Shown here piece by piece: positions 7,323-17,200 of a stretch of 36,200 nt of DNA. Position 1 is the first letter of the stretch. The number at the start of each line of letters is the position of its first letter. Source of the DNA: JAKPNF01 sp031556275 (GTDB lineage Bacteria > Verrucomicrobiota > Verrucomicrobiia > Opitutales > JAKPNF01); the NCBI GenBank assembly GCA_031556275.1, contig JAVBTG010000190.1, positions 1-36,200 of the forward strand, in the 5' to 3' direction. Both the position numbers and the translations under genes were made by a program. The notes below the pieces were generated by a model. That model saw only the letters and a program-made list of their open reading frames with translations. It was not told the origin of the DNA and searched no databases.

Positions 7323-9266
7323 ATGCCCTTTTTCACGTTTTTAAAATACCTCCTCTACGTGGGGACGGCCGCGCTGGTGGCGATGGCACTGTCGGTTTTT
7401 CTGACGCCGCAAAACATCCTCCCTTCCGCCGAGGCCCCGCAGGCGCGCTCTGCCCTGGGGGATACCCCCTACCTAGAGTCGCACAGCCGCGATTTGGTGG
7501 CGTGGATGCCGTGGGGCGACGCCGCCTTTGAGCGCGCACGCAAGGAAAACAAGCCCGTCCTGCTCTCCAGCGGGTTTGCCGGCTGCCGCTGGGGCTATGT
7601 GATGCAGCAGGAATCCTTCCGCAACGCCGAGATCGCGCAGTACATCAACCGTTATTTTATCCCCGTGAAAATCGACCGTTGCGAGCGGCCCGACGTCGAC
7701 CGGTTTTACCTAAAGTTTGTCCAGGCCACGACCGGGAACGCGGGGTGGCCGCTCACCGTCGTGCTGACGCCCGCGGGCCATCCCTTTTTCGGGGGAACCT
7801 ATTTTCCGCCCAAGGACACGTTTAACAGCGTCGGCATCAAGACCGTGCTCGAGGATTTGCGGCAGCGCTGGACGCGGCACCAAAGCCTGATCGAAAATTC
7901 GGCGCGGGAAATGTTCGCGTTACTGTCCGTCCAGCCGCATGACACGCGCCGCGACGGCGATTCCACGGCACGCATGGACGATGTGTCCGCCCTCACGGCC
8001 TGCCTGCGCAGCTTCGATCCTCAGACCGGCGGATTTTCGCACTCCCCGCAGTTTCCGCAAATTCCCCTGCTGCAATTCCTGCTCGATTACGCACGGGACA
8101 ATCCGGAGACACCGGACTCCCGGCAGGGGCTGGATGTGGCCGTCTTCACGCTCAACACCCTCGCCCACAGCGCCATGCAGGACCAGTTGGAGGGAGGGTT
8201 TTTCCCCTTTGCCGCAGACCGCCAGCGCAACCACCCGCGCTATGTCAAAAACCTCGCGACCCAGGCGCAGATGGCCCTGCTTTATTTTCAGGCCGCGCAA
8301 CTCGCCAACGACCCCTATTTGCAAGCCGTGGGCGAGGAAACGATTGCCTACGCGCTGCGCGAACTCGGGCGCGGCGACGGATTGTTTTATTCCGGCCACT
8401 GCGACCCCGTCTCGGGCCAGCCCGACGCGCCCAACACCTATTATCTTTGGGACGAGAAGGAGGTGACACGGCTGCTCGAGGCCGACCAAGCGCGCGCGTT
8501 TATCCTGCATTTCGGGCTCAACGACAGGGCCGGAGCCGCGCCCCTCACGCAAGAGGTTCCGCTGGAGCTCACCGCGCGGCGGTTGGGCCTGACCGCCGAA
8601 ACCGTCCGCGCGCAGCTGGAGGCGTCCGTTCAAATTTTGCGCAAGGCCCGCGCGCGCAGGCCGCAGCCGCTGCGGGATGAAAAAATCCTCACCAGCGAAA
8701 ACGCCATGATGGCGCGCGCGCTGGCCGCCGCCTACGCGCACACCAAAAATCCTTTCTATCTTGAGCAGGCCACCCGCACCGCGCAGGCGATGCGCGCGCA
8801 GCTTTACAACGAAAAAAACGAACGATTGAGACGCCTTGGCACCGACCGCGCCACGCCCTCGAAAATCCCCGCCCAGCTCGAGGACTACGCACTGTGCGTG
8901 GCGGCGGCCCTCGACTTGCACGAGGCCACTGCGAAGGGCCCCGACAGCGCGTGGCTTAACTGGGCGAAAAAGCTGCAACAGACGCAGGACGGCTTTTTCT
9001 GGGACCGCGCGCACGCGGGATATTTTTGCGCGCAGGCCCCCATGCTGACGGGGTTCCCCCGCATGAAGGAGACGATGGACGGCGAGGCCCCCTGCCCCAA
9101 CGCGCTCAGCGCGCTCAATTTGCAGCGGCTGTATCGCTTCAGCGGCCAAAAGGCGTATGTGGAGCGCGCCAAACAGCTCTTGGACAAACTGGCCCCGCGC
9201 CAATCCGACCCGCCGCTGGCGCACGCCACGTGGGCGACGGCGTTGCGGCGGCAGGACACGCCATAA
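7323..9266 (+). CDS. Membrane-anchored DUF255 (YyaL/SPATA20-like) thioredoxin-domain protein with degenerate CxxC
   Basis: A 647-residue member of the DUF255/YyaL family: an N-terminal thioredoxin-like domain followed by a long alpha-helical barrel similar to glycosidase folds. One hydrophobic helix (residues 8-27) precedes the domain and would anchor it in the membrane; most relatives are soluble. Family motifs are clear: WMPWGDAAFERARKENKP, ERPDVD, GWPLTVVLTPAGHPFFGGTYFP and a later YYLWDEKEV. The usual CHWCHVM motif reads CRWGYVM (residues 88-94): the first Cys is kept, the second is Gly91. A new Cys120 stands in DRCERPD, where Glu is usual. Function in the family is poorly known. Next gene: queG, 27 bp downstream. 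Confidence 0.88.
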   Translation: MPFFTFLKYLLYVGTAALVAMALSVFLTPQNILPSAEAPQARSALGDTPYLESHSRDLVAWMPWGDAAFERARKENKPVLLSSGFAGCRWGYVMQQESFRNAEIAQYINRYFIPVKIDRCERPDVDRFYLKFVQATTGNAGWPLTVVLTPAGHPFFGGTYFPPKDTFNSVGIKTVLEDLRQRWTRHQSLIENSAREMFALLSVQPHDTRRDGDSTARMDDVSALTACLRSFDPQTGGFSHSPQFPQIPLLQFLLDYARDNPETPDSRQGLDVAVFTLNTLAHSAMQDQLEGGFFPFAADRQRNHPRYVKNLATQAQMALLYFQAAQLANDPYLQAVGEETIAYALRELGRGDGLFYSGHCDPVSGQPDAPNTYYLWDEKEVTRLLEADQARAFILHFGLNDRAGAAPLTQEVPLELTARRLGLTAETVRAQLEASVQILRKARARRPQPLRDEKILTSENAMMARALAAAYAHTKNPFYLEQATRTAQAMRAQLYNEKNERLRRLGTDRATPSKIPAQLEDYALCVAAALDLHEATAKGPDSAWLNWAKKLQQTQDGFFWDRAHAGYFCAQAPMLTGFPRMKETMDGEAPCPNALSALNLQRLYRFSGQKAYVERAKQLLDKLAPRQSDPPLAHATWATALRRQDTP

Positions 9267-9293
9267 AAAAGGGTCATTGAAAAAGACGAGGGC

Positions 9294-10337
9294 ATGCCCC
9301 ATTTTGGAAACACGCGCATGCCCACGCCCGAGCAACAAAAAGCCGATTTGAAAACCGAGGCCCTCGCCTTGGGGTTCGGGGCTTTCGGTGTCTCCGCGAT
9401 CCCCGAACGCGAGCCCGACGCCGAGCGCTATCTGGGCTGGATCGCCGAAGGGGCGCACGGGCAGATGACATGGATGGAGCGCTCAAACGAACGGCGGCTG
9501 AAACCCGCCAACATCCTGCCGGGGGCCAAAAGCGCGGTGTGCGTGGGGCTGAATTATTTTCAAAAAGACGCCCCGCCGTTCGCGGGGGCGCGGCTGTCGC
9601 GCTACGCGGCGGGCAAGGATTACCACCGCGTGCTGCTCAAAAAACTGAAACGCCTGTGCGCAAAAATGCGCGAATGGGGCGGCGAAAACAAGCCCTACAC
9701 GGACACGGGGCCCGTGCTTGAAAAGGCGTTCGCCGAGCGTGCGGGGCTAGGGTGGCGCGGGAAAAATTCCCTGATCATCCACCCGACCTTCGGGCCGTGG
9801 ATGTTTTTGGGAATCGTCTTCACCACGCTGGAATTGCCGCCGGACAAGCCGATGAAAAACAGGTGCGGGACGTGCAGGCGCTGCGCCGAGGCCTGCCCCA
9901 CTGGCGCCATCGACGGGACGAAAAAACTGGACGCGCGCAAATGCCTTTCGTATTTGACAATTGAATACAAAGGTACCCTGCCCGAAAACGCGCGCGCCGC
10001 CATGGGTGACTGCGCGCTGGGGTGCGACCGCTGCGCCGAAGCCTGCCCGCGGGGGCGAAAGTGCCCGACGACAAACGAGAGCGCCTTTCTCGACGCCGCG
10101 CAAAACGTTTCGCCCGCCGAATTCTTAGACTGGGACGACGAGCGTCTGCGCGCGCATTTCGCCGGACGCGCCGCCCTGCGCCCCGGACTGGAGGGCTGGC
10201 AGCGCAACCTCACGGCAGTGCTGGGCAACATCGGCGGGGCGGACGAGGCGGCGTTGCTCGACAAATTCGCAAACACAACCCATAATTCCCTCTTAAAGGA
10301 AGCCGCGCGGCAGGCGGCTGAAAAAATCCGTTCATGA
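9294..10337 (+). CDS. queG: Epoxyqueuosine reductase
   Basis: QueG is a cobalamin and iron-sulfur enzyme that reduces epoxyqueuosine to queuosine in tRNA. The 347-residue product has the QueG N-terminal module (SAIPE, later YAAGKDYHRVLLKKL and DTGPVLEKAFAERAGLGWRGKN), and two ferredoxin-like clusters: CGTCRRCAEACPTGAI near residue 192 and CALGCDRCAEACP near residue 241, which together supply two 4Fe-4S sites. A HEAT-like C terminus (NLTAVLGNIGG) is also typical. The first ATG (9294) has GAGG close upstream; an ATG at 9318 would also match family starts. The stop overlaps the next gene's ATG by 4 bp (10334-10337). Confidence 0.93.
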   Translation: MPHFGNTRMPTPEQQKADLKTEALALGFGAFGVSAIPEREPDAERYLGWIAEGAHGQMTWMERSNERRLKPANILPGAKSAVCVGLNYFQKDAPPFAGARLSRYAAGKDYHRVLLKKLKRLCAKMREWGGENKPYTDTGPVLEKAFAERAGLGWRGKNSLIIHPTFGPWMFLGIVFTTLELPPDKPMKNRCGTCRRCAEACPTGAIDGTKKLDARKCLSYLTIEYKGTLPENARAAMGDCALGCDRCAEACPRGRKCPTTNESAFLDAAQNVSPAEFLDWDDERLRAHFAGRAALRPGLEGWQRNLTAVLGNIGGADEAALLDKFANTTHNSLLKEAARQAAEKIRS

Positions 10338-11890
10338 AGCATCCCCGAAAAAACACCCCCGTCATCCCGCCCCCTTTTCTCTATGCGACCGCCGCCCTGA
10401 GCGGGGCGTGCATCATGGTCGTCGAGATCCTCGGGGCGAAGATGCTGGCTCCCTACGTGGGGACATCCCATTTTGTGTGGCTGGCGCAGATCACGGTGAC
10501 GCTGCTGGCGCTGGCGATCGGCTATTTTTTGGGCGGCAGGCTCGCCGACCACAAGGCCGCCCCGCGCCCGCTCTTTATGTGCCTGATCGCGGCGGCCCTT
10601 TATCTGGCGGCCAGCGTGCCGCTGGTGCGGCCCGTGGCGATGGCCTGCCTGAACCTTGAACTGGCCCTCGGCTCGCTGCTGGCATCGGCATTTCTCTTTT
10701 TCGTGCCGCTGTGCCTGATGGCTGCGACGGCCCCCTTTTACGTGCGCTTGCTCACGCTCGAAGTGGCCCATGTGGGCAACAAGTCGGGGCGACTCAGCGC
10801 GGCCAGCACCCTCGGCAGCGTGGCGGGCACCGTGATCGTGGGGTATTTCGTCATCCCGCAGTTGCCCAACTCGGCCACGATGTACATCGCCTGCGCGGCG
10901 TTGCTGGCTTGGAGCGCGTTATACTTCATCAAATACGACGCGAAAGCCCGGGTCGCGGCGCTGCTGGTCGCCGCCTGCGGCTTGGCGGGCGCGGGATGGG
11001 GCATGAAAACGCAGATCGCCGACAACCCTTTTCACGGCTACGAACGGCTCTACCGGGCGCAGTCGCCGTTCGGCGAGTTGCAGGTCGTACAGGCGCCCGA
11101 CGTGCCCGCGCGTATTTTGCTCGACGACCTGCTGTTCCAAAACGTCTATGATTTCAACCGCAAGCAAAGCCTCGCGGACTTCACATACATGTTGGAAATT
11201 CTGAGCGAGTCCTACACGCCCGCCCCCAAACGCGCGCTGTGTCTGGGCATGGGGATGGGGATCGTCCCCATGGCGCTGGCGAAAAAAGGGATCGACGTGG
11301 ACGTCGTCGAGATCAACCCCGCCATGGTGGAGCCAGCCGAGCGGTTTTTTGACTGCGACACAAAAAAATTCCACCTGACAATCGGCGACGCGCGCACGTT
11401 TTTGAACGACGCCAAGCCGGAAAGCTACGACACCGTCATCATGGACGTGTTCGCGGGCGACGCCTCGCCCTCGCATTTGTTTTCGAAGGAAGCCTTCGCG
11501 CTCGTCAAACGCGCGCTCAAGCCAGGAGGAACCCTCGTGATCAACACCTTCGGCCAGTTTGCGCCCGGACGCAATTTTTCCGTCGCCTCGCTGTGCCGCA
11601 CCCTGCGCGAGGGCGCAGGGTTCCCGACCGTGCGTTTGCACGCCGAGGAACAGGGCGGCAACGTTTACGTGCTGGCGGGCAACGGCCCGCTGACACTGCA
11701 ACGCTTCCCCGACTTCGCGCGGGTGCACCCGCACAACCGGGACACCGTTACCGCGATGTTTAACCGCACCGTCGAGGAGCCCGCGGGCGGCATGGTGCTT
11801 TCGGACGATTTTAACCCCCTAGAATTCCACGACGCGGCCAACCGCGAGGAAATACGCCGCAATTACGCGCGCGTGGTGAGCACTTTTTAA
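10334..11890 (+). CDS. Fused membrane-spermidine synthase-like protein
   Basis: A 518-residue protein with about seven hydrophobic helices in residues 15-215, followed by a class I methyltransferase-fold domain like polyamine aminopropyltransferases. In the soluble part the cofactor loop CLGMGMGIVP (near residue 303), acidic VVEINPAMVE (near 328) and the DARTFL / MDVFAGDASPSHLFSKEAF segment (near 360-385) are clear. The arrangement matches the fused MFS/spermidine synthase-like family, whose true substrate is often unproven. It is translationally coupled to queG by an ATGA overlap and ends before a terminator at 11964-11983. Whether it makes spermidine or another polyamine cannot be told. Confidence 0.85.
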   Translation: MKHPRKNTPVIPPPFLYATAALSGACIMVVEILGAKMLAPYVGTSHFVWLAQITVTLLALAIGYFLGGRLADHKAAPRPLFMCLIAAALYLAASVPLVRPVAMACLNLELALGSLLASAFLFFVPLCLMAATAPFYVRLLTLEVAHVGNKSGRLSAASTLGSVAGTVIVGYFVIPQLPNSATMYIACAALLAWSALYFIKYDAKARVAALLVAACGLAGAGWGMKTQIADNPFHGYERLYRAQSPFGELQVVQAPDVPARILLDDLLFQNVYDFNRKQSLADFTYMLEILSESYTPAPKRALCLGMGMGIVPMALAKKGIDVDVVEINPAMVEPAERFFDCDTKKFHLTIGDARTFLNDAKPESYDTVIMDVFAGDASPSHLFSKEAFALVKRALKPGGTLVINTFGQFAPGRNFSVASLCRTLREGAGFPTVRLHAEEQGGNVYVLAGNGPLTLQRFPDFARVHPHNRDTVTAMFNRTVEEPAGGMVLSDDFNPLEFHDAANREEIRRNYARVVSTF

Positions 11891-11963
11891 AGTAACATTT
11901 TTGCGAAACGCGCATATCAGCGTTGCAAAACGGCGGGCAAACGGCTTTCTTAAATATGCCCCG

Positions 11964-11983
11964 AGGGAGCGCTCCCTTTTTTT
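11964..11983 (+). terminator. Intrinsic terminator after the spermidine-synthase-like gene, in the glgC leader
   Basis: AGGGAGCGCTCCCT (11964-11977) is a perfect palindrome followed by seven T (11977-11983). It fits a terminator 74 bp after the stop at 11890, but its T-run ends only 16 bp before the glgC ATG, so it may sit inside the glgC leader. Confidence 0.75.
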
Positions 11984-11999
11984 ATCACAACTTTATTCT

Positions 12000-13283
12000 A
12001 TGAGTCCTCGCGTCAATTGCATCATCATGGGCGGTGGCCGCGGCACCCGCTTATACCCCCTCACGAAAGACCGTTGCAAGCCCGCGGTCCCATTGGCCGG
12101 AAAGTACCGACTGGTGGACATACCCATCAGCAATTGCATCAACTCGGGCTTCAACAAAATTTACCTGCTCACGCAGTACAACACGGCGTCGCTGCACAGG
12201 CACATCCAGTCCGCCTACAAATTTGACGCCTTCGGCGGCGGTTTCGTGGACATCCTCTCCGCCGAGCAGACCATGGACGGCGAGCGCTGGTACCAGGGCA
12301 CGGCCGACTGCGTGCGCCAGAACCTCCACCACTTCGAGAACACGCGCGACGACGATTTGTTTCTCATCCTCTCCGGCGACCAGCTCTACCGGATGGATTT
12401 CCGCAGCATCATCAACCAGCATATCGAGACCAAGGCGGACATAACGATCGCCGCCAAGCCCATGCCGCGCGAGGAAGTGCACGGCTTGGGCGTCATGCGC
12501 GTGCACGACTCGGGCGAAATCTGCGAGTTCGTGGAAAAGCCGAAGGACCCCGCCGTCGTCGACAGCCTGATCATCGGCGACGCCCTGCGCGCGAAGATGA
12601 AGGACCCCGGCGACGGCCAATACTGCCTCGCCTCAATGGGCATCTACGTCTTCACCGCCAAGGTCATGCGCGAGGCCCTCGACAGCAAGGCCACCGACTT
12701 CGGCAAGGAGATCATCCCCGGCATGCTGGGCAACAAGCGCCTCATGAGCCACCTCTTCGACGGCTACTGGGAGGACATCGGCACCGTCGGGGCGTTTTTC
12801 CAAGCGAACCTCTCGCTCGCGCAGATCGTGCCGCCCTTCAACTTCTTCGACTCGGAGCGGCCCATCTTCACCCACGCGCGCTACATGCCCGCGACCAAGC
12901 TTAACGGCTGCGCCGCCGTGCACTCCATCCTTTCCGACGGTTGCATCCTCACCAACGCCGAGCTCAACCACTGTGTGATCGGCCTGCGCTCCATCGTCAA
13001 CGACGGCACGCGGCTGGAGAACGTCGTCATGATGGGGGCCGACCAGTACGAGATTTCGGAAGACGCGAAAGACACGCGCAAAAAAGGCGTGCCGCCACTG
13101 GGTGTGGGTAAAAACTGCCACATCCGCAACGCCATCATCGACAAGAACGCCCGCATCGGCGACAACGTGCGCCTTTCCCCCGAGGGAAAACCCGACATGT
13201 GGGAACAAGGCCCGATCTTCGTGCGCGACGGGGTTGTCATCGTCACAAAAGGGGGTCTAGTCCCCGATAACACGGTCATTTGA
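12000..13283 (+). CDS. glgC: Glucose-1-phosphate adenylyltransferase (plant/cyanobacterial-like)
   Basis: GlgC makes ADP-glucose from glucose 1-phosphate and ATP, the regulated step of glycogen synthesis. The N terminus VNCIIMGGGRGTRLYPLTKDR contains the nucleotide-binding G-rich loop (residues 11-17), followed by KPAVPLAGKYRLVDIPISN and NCINSG, a form closest in wording to plant and cyanobacterial enzymes. FLILSGDQLYRMD, EFVEKPKDP and YWEDIGTVGAF are further family motifs, and the C terminus is a left-handed beta-helix (repeated N-A-I-I-D-K-N-A-R-I type hexapeptides). The frame opens upstream at 11901, but that stretch spans a terminator; the ATG at 12000 gives the usual 427 residues. No Shine-Dalgarno is visible. 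Confidence 0.95.
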   Translation: MSPRVNCIIMGGGRGTRLYPLTKDRCKPAVPLAGKYRLVDIPISNCINSGFNKIYLLTQYNTASLHRHIQSAYKFDAFGGGFVDILSAEQTMDGERWYQGTADCVRQNLHHFENTRDDDLFLILSGDQLYRMDFRSIINQHIETKADITIAAKPMPREEVHGLGVMRVHDSGEICEFVEKPKDPAVVDSLIIGDALRAKMKDPGDGQYCLASMGIYVFTAKVMREALDSKATDFGKEIIPGMLGNKRLMSHLFDGYWEDIGTVGAFFQANLSLAQIVPPFNFFDSERPIFTHARYMPATKLNGCAAVHSILSDGCILTNAELNHCVIGLRSIVNDGTRLENVVMMGADQYEISEDAKDTRKKGVPPLGVGKNCHIRNAIIDKNARIGDNVRLSPEGKPDMWEQGPIFVRDGVVIVTKGGLVPDNTVI

Positions 13284-13301
13284 CCACAACACACACCTGC
13301 C

Positions 13302-14165
13302 ATGAAACAAATTCTGCTGTGCACCGACGGTTCCAACTACAGTGAAGTGTGCGCCCACTACGCCGCCTGGATGGCCAACCGCCTCCAATGGGGCGTGACG
13401 GCCCTACACGTGTCGCTGCTGTGGAAATATGAGATGCCCTTCATCTCCGACTTGGGCGGAAGCCTGGGGGCGCAACCCTACCAGGATCTCATCTCCCAGT
13501 GGCAGACCGTCGAAAACCAAAAGGCGGAGGTGCTCAAGCGCGCCGTCGCCGAAGTGCTCGCCAAGGACGGCGTGCCGGAAAGCGCCGTCACCTTCAAGCA
13601 CCAGACGGGCCTGCTCGTCGACAGCGTGACGGAGATGGAGTCGAAACTCCCCGACCTCGGCCTCATCATGCTGGGCAAGCGCGGGGAAAACGTGAACTTC
13701 GCGACAGGCCATCTCGGCTCGAACATGGAGCGCGTGGTGCGTGCCTCGTCCAAGCCCTGCATGGTGACGAACCGCCGCTACGACCCCATCAAAAAAGTCT
13801 TGTTCGCCTACGACGGCAGCGCGGGCGCGCGCAAGGGGCTGGACTGGCTCGCCATCCACGCGGCGGGCTTCAAGGATGTCGACCTGCACATCGTCGGGGC
13901 CGCCGACACGTCCGACCAAAAGGCCGTGATCGACGAGGCGCTCGACGAGGCGAAGAAGCTCCTGATGCAGTCGGGGTGGGACGCCACCTGCAAGCGGCTC
14001 GACGGCGTGCCGGGCGATGTCATCGAGTCTTACGCCGAGACCGAGGGTATGAACATGATGGTCATGGGCGCGTACGGCCGCAGCCGCATCCGCCAGCTCA
14101 TCATCGGTAGCACGACGACGGAGCTGATGCTGCGCTGCAAGATTCCTGTGCTGTTGTTCCGCTAA
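13302..14165 (+). CDS. Tandem universal stress protein (UspA family)
   Basis: A 287-residue protein with two Usp domains. Domain 1 (residues 1-150) begins QILLCTDGSNYSE and ends with G-K-R-G...GHLGSNMERVV; domain 2 (about 160-287) begins KKVLFAYDGSAGARKG and carries the ATP-type G-x2-G-x9-G-S/T motif as GAYGRSRIRQLIIGSTT. Such proteins respond to starvation or stress and often bind ATP or AMP; the binding role here is inferred from the motif. It starts 18 bp after glgC, so the two form an operon and may tie glycogen storage to energy or stress status. A strong terminator follows. Confidence 0.92.
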   Translation: MKQILLCTDGSNYSEVCAHYAAWMANRLQWGVTALHVSLLWKYEMPFISDLGGSLGAQPYQDLISQWQTVENQKAEVLKRAVAEVLAKDGVPESAVTFKHQTGLLVDSVTEMESKLPDLGLIMLGKRGENVNFATGHLGSNMERVVRASSKPCMVTNRRYDPIKKVLFAYDGSAGARKGLDWLAIHAAGFKDVDLHIVGAADTSDQKAVIDEALDEAKKLLMQSGWDATCKRLDGVPGDVIESYAETEGMNMMVMGAYGRSRIRQLIIGSTTTELMLRCKIPVLLFR

Positions 14166-14179
14166 ACGAAGCAACCGTT

Positions 14180-14215
14180 AAAAAAGGCCGCCTTGAAAAG
14201 AAGGCGGCCTTTTTT
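14180..14215. terminator. Bidirectional intrinsic terminator
   Basis: A 15-bp perfect stem (14180-14194 with 14201-14215), GGCCGCCTT core, loop GAAAAG, with A-run before and T-run after. It lies 14 bp after the Usp gene stop and 21 bp beyond the stop of the convergent ThuA gene, so it serves both. Confidence 0.93.
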
Positions 14216-14236
14216 GTGCGCGTTGCGCGGGGGACA

Positions 14237-17200
14237 TTATTTCACCTGCAGGTCAAACACCGACCACCAGCGGCCCTTGGGGTGCGCGGAGGCGGCCACG
14301 ACCTTCACAAAGCGCGCCGTCACGGGCGGGGCGAAGGCGATTTTGGCCGATTCCCCGTCGCTGGCGTAGGCGAAATTAACGGGCTTGAGCGCGTCTTCCG
14401 AGGCCCCGGCCAACACCCTGATTTTTTCCGGCGTGTCCTCGGAGGCGCCCTTGATCAGAAAATCAACCTCCGAAAAGGGACGGACCGCCCCCAAATCGAG
14501 CAGCACCCACATGCCGTCGGTGATCGGCTCGCGGGATGTCCAGCGCGACTGGAGATTGATGTCGGTCATCTGCGCGACATCTCGGGCGTTATGGCTGACC
14601 TTCACGCCGATTTTCGACTTGTCCATGGCGGGGCCCTGCGCCGCCTGCGCGCCCTGTACCCCGCCGTTGATCCGCGCCTCGAACACAGACCACCATTTGC
14701 CCGGCTTGAGCGACCCTCCGGCGGCGACGATGCGCACAAAACGCGCCGTCACGGGCGGGGTGAATATAATTTTGGCGGTGTGCCCGTCGGTCGCGTAGGC
14801 GACTTCGACGGGGGCCATCGCGTCCGCCGAGCGCCCGGCCAGCACCGTGACTTTCTCGGGCGCGTCGTCAGGAGTGCCTGCGATGAGCAGCTCGATGTCG
14901 CGCACGCGGCGCACCCCGCCCATGTCGAACTCGATCCACATGCCCGCGACGATGGGATCGCGGGACACCCAGCGGGTGCCGGCCTTCGTGTCGGTCATCA
15001 GGGCCACATCTTTCGCATTGTGGCTGGCCGTCGCGCTCAGGCGGATGGGGGCCGCCGACTGCGCGATGAGGTCGGCCTGCGCGGCGAAGCCCGCGTCCCT
15101 CAAAGGCTTTGCGAAATCCGGGTCGGCGGCGTTCACGGCGGCGTCCGCCATGCGTTGTTTGAGCTCAGGGGAAGCCGTCGCCAAAATGTAGATAAGGGCC
15201 TCGGCGGACATATCGCCTTTTTCGCAATAGTCCACAACCGCCTCCTGCGCCTCGGCGCGGGCCTCGTCCGTCGCGGAGGCTTGGGCGATGGCGATGAGCA
15301 CTGGCAACGCCTTGGCGTTTTTCCATTTGGCCAACTGCGAGAGCGCCGCCGAACGCAACGCGGGCACGATAGCCGCCTCGCGGCACAACGCCAGCGCACG
15401 GGCATTGGAAATCATGGGGGCGAAGCGCAGGAAATAGGCGCGGTCCTTTTCGGGCAGTTGGCCGTAGAGACGGGCGACGGCCTCGAACATCTCGGCGTCA
15501 AATTCGACGGCGGCGATCTTGGACATCACGCCTTGCATTTGCGCGCGCGCCGCCGCGTCCTGTTCGGCGGGGAACGCCTCTGCCAGTTTTAAAAAAGTCG
15601 CCTTGTCCGGCACCGTGGCCAGAATGCGAACACTCCCCTTGCGCACGTCTGTTTCCGGCGAGCGCAGGCCGTCGTAAATTTGCGAAAGCGCAGCCCCCGC
15701 GTCGACGCCGGAGAGCGCCTCGACCAGCACGCCGATGGCAGGACCTTCGGCCTGCCGCAGGGCAGACACAATGGCCTGCGCGCGGTTTTTGCAGGAGATT
15801 TCCTGAATGCAAACGGCGAGCGCCGATTGCTCGGGGCGCTTGAGCAGTTTGGCAAAGCCCGCCACTTTCGCGACAATGGCATCATCACCGCCCTTGGTCG
15901 CGGCATAGGCGATGGCCATCGCCTCGGAAGCGTCGGCGGGCTCCAGCGCCAGCACTTTGTCCAAATCCTGCCCGCGCGCGGCCAGCGCGTAGATCAGGCG
16001 CGTGCGGCAGAGGCCTTCTTTGAGGGCCTCCAGCTTTAGGTAGGCGGGGATTTGCAGCGACGGGTTGTCCTGCAAAACACCGATCACGTTGAACAGCGCG
16101 CGCTCGTCCGCGGGGGCCGTTTCGGGGATGACCGCCGTGTCGCCCATTTTAAAACCGAAAGGGATGCCCGTGGCCTCGTGATGGGCGACGACATTTTGAA
16201 GCACCGTGGCGAAGGGCGCATTCGGCTCGGCGGCGCAGAGGGCTTTCGCCTGCGTCACATTTTCGCCGAGACCGACGTTTTCCAAAATGTCCGCCAGCAG
16301 CACGCGGTAGCGGTCTGTCCCCCCCTTCGCGGCGAGCTCGCGCAGGGCGAAGGCCGCCATATTTTTGCAGAAAGAGGCATCCCGGTTGTTGTCCGCCGTG
16401 GCGAAAAAAATGCGGTTAAAATCGTCCGTGCGCTCGCCGTAGGGAACATCGCGCAACGCCTCGATCTGGGCGAAAGAAGGCGCGGGCAGCAAAACGGGCG
16501 TGCGGAACATCCGCGACACCGTCATGGCGGCGGGCGTTTTTTTGGTGCGCTCCACGAAGGGCAAGAAGGATGTATCCACGCCCTTGAGGTCGCCGCAGGC
16601 GTACTGGATGCCGCGCAGGTAGTGCTCGAGGACTTCGGGGATGTAATAGCTCTCGCGGCGGTGCCCCAAAGACCCGTAAAACACGCGGCCCTTGCCAAAA
16701 TCCTTGACCCAAGAGACGGGGATATCGCCGTCGGGGCGGATGTAGGATTTTTTCATGCGCTCCACGGTGATGGGGCTGCGGCCCACATCCATCCCGGTCA
16801 GCACGCGCAAATTCTTGCGGTCGTACTCGCTGCCAAACATGTAGATCTCGTCCTGAAGGACAAACTCGCCCTGCGGCCAGATGCCTTCCGTCAGCGGGGA
16901 GCACATGTCTTCAACGATAAAAGTCTCCGGATCGTTGTTTCCACCCCACGGGTGCGAATGGAAAACGGCCCCCACCATCTCCACGTAATCCGGCCCCGCC
17001 AAGTCGCCCAGACTGTTGGCATAGGCGTCCGCGCCCGCGTGGATCGCCACGAGACCGCCGCCGTTTTTTACATATTCCACCAAATTGCCGCGCAGGCGTT
17101 TGTCGCGCGCCACGAGCGGTGCCCGCTGCTCGGGCGTCATCTTGGCAATGTCGGACAATTGCTCGGCGAATGGTGCCCCAGTCGTGTTGTTCATGACGAC

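Noticed and set aside
7920..9458. Long open frame (512 codons) antisense to the DUF255 gene and queG
   Set aside because: It runs opposite two clearly real genes and across their junction; no family motif and no plausible start.
11901..11999. Upstream extension of glgC
   Set aside because: The 33 extra residues cross the intrinsic terminator and are absent from the family; the ATG at 12000 gives the normal N terminus.
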